DNA from: an uncultured bacterium
Lineage (GTDB): Bacteria > CAIWAD01
Length of the DNA stretch: 34,415 nucleotides
Assembly: GCA_903910645.1 (NCBI GenBank)
Contig: CAIWAD010000286.1
Span: 1-34,415 of the forward strand
Direction: 5' to 3'
The position numbers and the translations under genes are program-made. The notes under the pieces are model-generated. The model was given only the letters and a program-made list of their open reading frames with translations, did not search any database and had not been told where the DNA came from. This document shows positions 31,064 through 34,415 of the stretch, piece by piece (within the stretch, counting starts at the first letter, position 1; every line of letters starts with the position of its first letter).

Positions 31064-33220
31064 ATGGCAAAGGCTTCCTCCCACCGCTGGTGGCTGGCTG
31101 TTCCGGCGGCCTTCCTGCTGGCCCTTGCCCTAAGCCTGTTGGATGCTTCCACCTTTGGCCTTGAATCGCGCAGCCTGGATTTACGCTTCCAGTTGCGCGG
31201 CCCACGCCCTGTGGGCCAAAGTCCCCTGGTGCTGGTCACGGTGGACAACCGCAGCTACAAGGACTTGAACCAGCGCTGGCCCTTTTCCCGCCACTATTTC
31301 GCCCGGGCCTTGCGCAATCTGAAGCGCATGGGCGTGGAACTCATCGTGCTGGACATCCAGTTCACGGAGGAGGTGGCGGGGGACAGCGCCGGTCTGGCGG
31401 ATCTGGCCCTGGCGGTGCGGGAGTGCGCGCCCGTGGTGCTTTCCGGTGAATTGGTCTACGAGCGTAGCGGCTACCAGCGGCTGGACAGTCCCTTGCCCCA
31501 GTTGCTGGCCACGGGGCAGCCCTGGGCCCTGGTGAACGATTTGAGCGATCCCGACGGCGCCAGCCGCCTCTACCCACTCTTCCTGCCCGATCCCGGCGAC
31601 AGCCGCCCGCGCCCGGTGCTGGGCGCGCGCCTCATCTACACCCTGGACAGTCTGAAGGGACGCGGAGGAAGGCTGGACTTTGGGGAGATCCAGCGTGGCC
31701 ACCGCTCCCTGGGCACCCGGGAGATCCGCCTGGAGCCGGGCCTGGCCAACGCCATTCGCATCAACTACTACGGGCCGGCGGGCAGCTGGACGCACTATTC
31801 CTTTTCAGACATCATGGACGACGCGGGCTTCACCTTGGCGGACCCGGACCAGGACACGGACTATGTGGAGCAGTTCGCCGACACGGCTCTTTACAACATG
31901 CTGTGGCCGGGAGAGCCTCATCCCTTCCAGGGAAAGGTGGCCCTGGTGGGTGTCAGCGCCACGGATCTGCACGATGACAAACGCACGCCCTTTTTCGCCT
32001 ACCAAGGCCTGCGCCAGCTCATGCCCGGGGTGGAGGTGCACGCCCACGCCGTGCAGACCATGCTGGACGGGGCCTGGATTGTCAATCCCCTGGCCGGTGG
32101 GTGGGCCTGGTTGCTGCTGGGCCTGATGGCCCTGGCCGGGTCGTGGATCACCGGGCGGCTGGGCCCCGTGCGCGCACTGCTTCTGCTCCTGGTGATGGTG
32201 GCCATGTGGCTGGGGCTGGCCCAGTGGCTCTTCGCTTCACACAACATCTGGCTGGAAGTGGTGGCACCGCTCTTCGCGCTGGCCTCGGCCTGGACGGCGG
32301 GTGTGGTGCTGCACTTCCTGCAGGCGCGGCGGGAGCGCGCACAGATCCGCGGCATGTTCGCCCAGTATGTGCCGGAAGCCGTGGTGGCGGAACTCATCAA
32401 GAATCCGGATTTGCTGGTGCTGGGTGGTGAGGAGCGCGAAATGAGCGCACTGTTCAGCGATGTGGAAGGCTTCACTTCCATTTCCGAGCACTTGAGCCCC
32501 ACTCAGTTGGTGGAGTTGTTGAACGAGTACCTCACGGAGATGACCCAGTGCATCACCGACGAGGGTGGCATCATTGACAAATATGAAGGCGACGCCATCA
32601 TCGCGGAGTTCGGCGCGCCCATCCCCTGTGAAGACCACGCCCCGCGTGCAGCCCGGGCGGCCTTGCGCATGCAGGAGCGCCTGGCGGAAATGCGCCAGGA
32701 CTGGGCGCGGCGCGGCAAGCCTCAATTGAAGGCCCGCGTGGGCATCAATTCCGGCACCATGGTGGTGGGCAACATGGGCAGCCGGCAGATTTTCGATTAC
32801 ACGGCCATGGGCGATGCCATGAATCTGGCCAGCCGCCTGGAGGGCGTGAACAAGTTCTACGGTTCCTACATCCTCTTGTCCGGTGAGAGCTGGCGCCGCC
32901 TGGATGGCCGCTTCCTGGGCCGCCAACTGGACGCCGTGCGCGTGAAGGGCAAGCGCGAGGCGGTGGACTTGTGGGAAATCCTGGGCAGGGCCGATGGCTC
33001 CGATGCCAAGCTTCAGGAAGCACGCGCCAGTCGCTGGCGGGAGGCGCGGGAACGCTATCTGGCGCGGGATTTCGCCGCTGCCCTGGCGGCCTTTGAGGCC
33101 TTGTCCCGGGAGCTGCCGGAGGATGGTCCTCCCCAGGCCCTGGCGGCCCGCTGCCGCGCCTTCCTGGAAAGTCCACCCCCCGCAGATTGGGACGGGGTGC
33201 AAACCATGACGGAGAAGTAG
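31064..33220 (+). CDS. CHASE2-domain adenylate/guanylate cyclase
   Basis: A membrane-bound class III nucleotide cyclase, 718 residues. TM1 (~10-28) precedes an extracytoplasmic CHASE2 sensor (~35-340; LVLVTVDNRSYKDL, then VALVGVSATDLHDDKRTPF). Two or three TM helices follow (VNPLAGGWAWLLLGLMAL in part). The catalytic domain has both metal-binding Asp: D466 in FSDVEGFTS and D510 in YEGDAIIAEFG. K506 precedes, and FDYTAMGDAMNLASRLE (in part) supplies the base-specifying Asp and the transition-state region, favouring ATP over GTP (inference). The C-terminal ~60 residues (EARERYLARDFAAALAAFEAL, in part) resemble a TPR pair. It starts 14 bases after the NtrC regulator and runs directly into the acyltransferase. 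No cAMP/cGMP receptor gene is seen nearby. Confidence 0.95.
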   Translation: MAKASSHRWWLAVPAAFLLALALSLLDASTFGLESRSLDLRFQLRGPRPVGQSPLVLVTVDNRSYKDLNQRWPFSRHYFARALRNLKRMGVELIVLDIQFTEEVAGDSAGLADLALAVRECAPVVLSGELVYERSGYQRLDSPLPQLLATGQPWALVNDLSDPDGASRLYPLFLPDPGDSRPRPVLGARLIYTLDSLKGRGGRLDFGEIQRGHRSLGTREIRLEPGLANAIRINYYGPAGSWTHYSFSDIMDDAGFTLADPDQDTDYVEQFADTALYNMLWPGEPHPFQGKVALVGVSATDLHDDKRTPFFAYQGLRQLMPGVEVHAHAVQTMLDGAWIVNPLAGGWAWLLLGLMALAGSWITGRLGPVRALLLLLVMVAMWLGLAQWLFASHNIWLEVVAPLFALASAWTAGVVLHFLQARRERAQIRGMFAQYVPEAVVAELIKNPDLLVLGGEEREMSALFSDVEGFTSISEHLSPTQLVELLNEYLTEMTQCITDEGGIIDKYEGDAIIAEFGAPIPCEDHAPRAARAALRMQERLAEMRQDWARRGKPQLKARVGINSGTMVVGNMGSRQIFDYTAMGDAMNLASRLEGVNKFYGSYILLSGESWRRLDGRFLGRQLDAVRVKGKREAVDLWEILGRADGSDAKLQEARASRWREARERYLARDFAAALAAFEALSRELPEDGPPQALAARCRAFLESPPPADWDGVQTMTEK

Positions 33221-34078
33221 GTGCGCGGCCTGTTTCTGTTTTGCCTGCGCCGCCTGCCCTTTGGCGCAGTGGAGCTTCTGGGCGCTTTCCTGGGCTGGCT
33301 GTGGGCCTGGCTGGTGCCGGTTCGCCATGGCCTGATGCTGCGCAATCTGGCCCTGGCCTTTCCTGACAAGGACAAGGCCTGGCGCCGCCGCGTCATGCGG
33401 GGCTGCGCGCGCCACTTCGCCATCATGGGCCTGGAACTGCTCTGGCTGCCTCGCATGGATGCCCGGTGGCAAGAGCGCCATGTGCGTTTCACCAATGCCG
33501 CTTTGGCCCATCGTCTGCTGGAGCGGGGCAAAGGCCTCATTGGCGTGGGCGGCCACTTTGGCAATTGGGAAGTGATGGGCGCCGCCTGCGCGGGCTTGGG
33601 CATTCCGGTGGGCTACATCGTGAAACGCATCCACAATTCCTGGCTGGACGATGCGGTGAACAACGGCCGCCGCAGCCATGGGGTGGACATTCTCTTCACC
33701 AAGGACGCCGGGCGGGGCGTGCTGCGCTTCTTCCGCGAAGGTCGCCTGGTGGCCTTCCTTTCCGATCAGGATGCCCGGTCCCAGGGCGTGTTTGTGCCTT
33801 TTTTCGGCCACCCGGCGTCAACCCCGCGCGGCGCCGCGGTCTACACCTTGCGGCTGGGCGTTCCCCTGATGTTCGTCAGCTGTCTGCGTCTTCCCGGCGG
33901 GCATTATGAAGTGGAGTTCGTGGAGGTGCCGCTGGAGGAGGACTGGACCCACTGCGACGAGCATGTCACGGCCTTGACCGCGCGCTACACCGCACTGCTG
34001 GAGGAGCGCATCCGCCGCAATCCCGAGCAGTGGTTTTGGATGCATCGCAGGTGGAAGAGCACGCCAGAGAGCCTTTGA
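33221..34078 (+). CDS. Lipid A biosynthesis acyltransferase (LpxL/HtrB family)
   Basis: A 285-residue membrane acyltransferase of the LpxL/LpxM/HtrB family, adding a secondary acyl chain to lipid A or a similar acceptor on the inner membrane. The HX4E active-site motif is H112-FGNW-E117. Other landmarks are an N-terminal hydrophobic helix ([17 protein letters not shown] in part), [24 protein letters not shown], and the C-terminal [12 protein letters not shown] 33221 immediately follows the cyclase TAG, so translation is coupled; the length is slightly below E. coli LpxL (306). With gmhA it supports a lipopolysaccharide-bearing outer membrane. Ending a signalling operon is unusual and may tie lipid A remodelling to it. 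Confidence 0.93.
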   Translation: MRGLFLFCLRRLPFGAVELLGAFLGWLWAWLVPVRHGLMLRNLALAFPDKDKAWRRRVMRGCARHFAIMGLELLWLPRMDARWQERHVRFTNAALAHRLLERGKGLIGVGGHFGNWEVMGAACAGLGIPVGYIVKRIHNSWLDDAVNNGRRSHGVDILFTKDAGRGVLRFFREGRLVAFLSDQDARSQGVFVPFFGHPASTPRGAAVYTLRLGVPLMFVSCLRLPGGHYEVEFVEVPLEEDWTHCDEHVTALTARYTALLEERIRRNPEQWFWMHRRWKSTPESL

Positions 34079-34319
34079 GGCGATCATTCCCCACCACAGT
34101 TGCTCTCGCCCTCGAGCCTCGATTTCCTTCCCAGCGCAGCGGTTCTCCGTCTCGGCTGATATGTGAAGCGCCCGCCCAGGGCCCATTTGCATGCGTGTTG
34201 AACGGGCAGGACTCCACCTTGAGCGCTGTCAATTCCGTTCCGGAGTGTCGCTCTGGCAAGACGATTCGCTTGACTGCGCTCTCGTGCATGGTGATGCTGT
34301 TTAGGTGGGTAGACGGGCA
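34079..34319. other. Non-coding stretch after the acyltransferase
   Basis: No supported gene and no terminator after the acyltransferase stop. The minus strand is purine-rich and its frames do not look coding, since they read through the rotating 11-bp repeat. Part of it (34105-34154) resembles the duplicated segment before purM. Confidence 0.45.
34105..34154 (-). repeat. Copy of the pre-purM repeat sequence in reverse orientation
   Basis: Minus-strand bases 34147-34122 read GAGAACCGCT, GCGCTG, then GAAGGAA. Plus-strand 14446-14472 has the same blocks with one gap and two or three mismatches over about 27 bases. Both sit in non-coding DNA. The match was made by eye and needs alignment. Confidence 0.4.
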
Positions 34320-34415
34320 CCGGCACCACACCGGCACCACACCGGCACCACACCGGCACCACACCGGCACCACACCGGCACCGCACCGGCACCACACCGG
34401 CACCGCACCGGCACC
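34320..34415. repeat. 11-bp tandem repeat continuing past the window edge
   Basis: Nine copies of CCGGCACCACA (two with CCGGCACCGCA) start at 34320, 34331, 34342, 34353, 34364, 34375, 34386, 34397 and 34408. The period of 11 is not a multiple of three, so it is not a coding repeat. It is close to one DNA helical turn and lacks CRISPR-like spacers. The array reaches the last base, so its length is unknown. Confidence 0.93.

Noticed and set aside
33966-34403. Minus-strand open frames reading through the 11-bp repeat at the window end
   Set aside because: They are produced by the repeat cycling through frames ([11 protein letters not shown]) and overlap the acyltransferase end; no ribosome site or conserved sequence.
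34320-34415. CRISPR array
   Set aside because: Repeats are contiguous with no spacers, and the 11-bp unit is too short; no cas gene in the window.

Overview
The window is about 34.4 kb of GC-rich, densely coded chromosome. The gene content points to a Gram-negative bacterium, most likely of the Fibrobacterota-Chlorobi-Bacteroidota (FCB) superphylum or a related candidate phylum. The pointers are lipid A and LPS genes (an LpxL/HtrB-type acyltransferase and gmhA), a secreted esterase ending in a type IX secretion (Por)-like sorting domain, a DUF5683 protein, a secreted subtilase with FCB-style beta domains, and a bacterial geranylgeranylglyceryl-phosphate synthase homologue. The exact phylum cannot be fixed from the sequence alone. 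I see no tRNA, rRNA, CRISPR array, transposase or phage gene.

Layout. (1) 1-5996: the 3' end of a sugar ABC transporter operon (ATPase C-terminal half, then a permease with an unusual insertion) translationally coupled to a secreted multidomain GH38 alpha-mannosidase. (2) 6000-10791: separately transcribed genes bounded by clear terminators. They are a secreted subtilase, a cytochrome c5-like lipoprotein without the usual Met ligand, and a GAF plus degenerate phosphatase-like protein. (3) 10811-14165: a minus-strand chemoreceptor whose last ~35 codons lie in another frame, divergent from a secreted esterase. (4) 14166-14697: a ~530-base non-coding region with hairpins, an imperfect internal repeat and a terminator just before purM. 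(5) 14698-23840: a seven-gene, tightly overlapping run: purM, alaS, a fumarylacetoacetase-family gene, a GGGP synthase gene, gmhA, a BatA-like vWA membrane protein gene and hflX. (6) 23842-24942: a histone H1-like, Lys/Ala/Pro-rich protein fused to a ribbon-helix-helix domain, with a recognisable promoter, convergent to a small charged protein on the minus strand. (7) 25258-34078: a nine-gene run starting with ridA, a DUF5683 gene, purF and a small zinc-ribbon gene. It continues with a receiver protein, a PAS-type histidine kinase, a sigma-54-dependent response regulator, a CHASE2 adenylate/guanylate cyclase and a lipid A-type acyltransferase. (8) 34079-34415: non-coding, with a sequence related to the repeat before purM and an 11-bp tandem repeat that runs off the window.

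How the genes work together. The first block imports a sugar and trims alpha-mannosides outside the cytoplasm. The purM-hflX run is mostly housekeeping (purines, translation) plus envelope precursor genes (gmhA, GGGP synthase). The last run is chiefly signal transduction: two phospho-relay outputs (one DNA-binding, one receiver-only) plus cyclic-nucleotide synthesis, coupled by overlaps and short gaps to a lipid A acyltransferase.

The most unusual items are the chemoreceptor frame break, the permease with a binding-protein-like lobe in its first loop, the H1-like/RHH fusion, the related non-coding elements before purM and after the acyltransferase gene, and the signalling cluster. None has been checked against a database. 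Family assignments rest on motifs recognised by eye.
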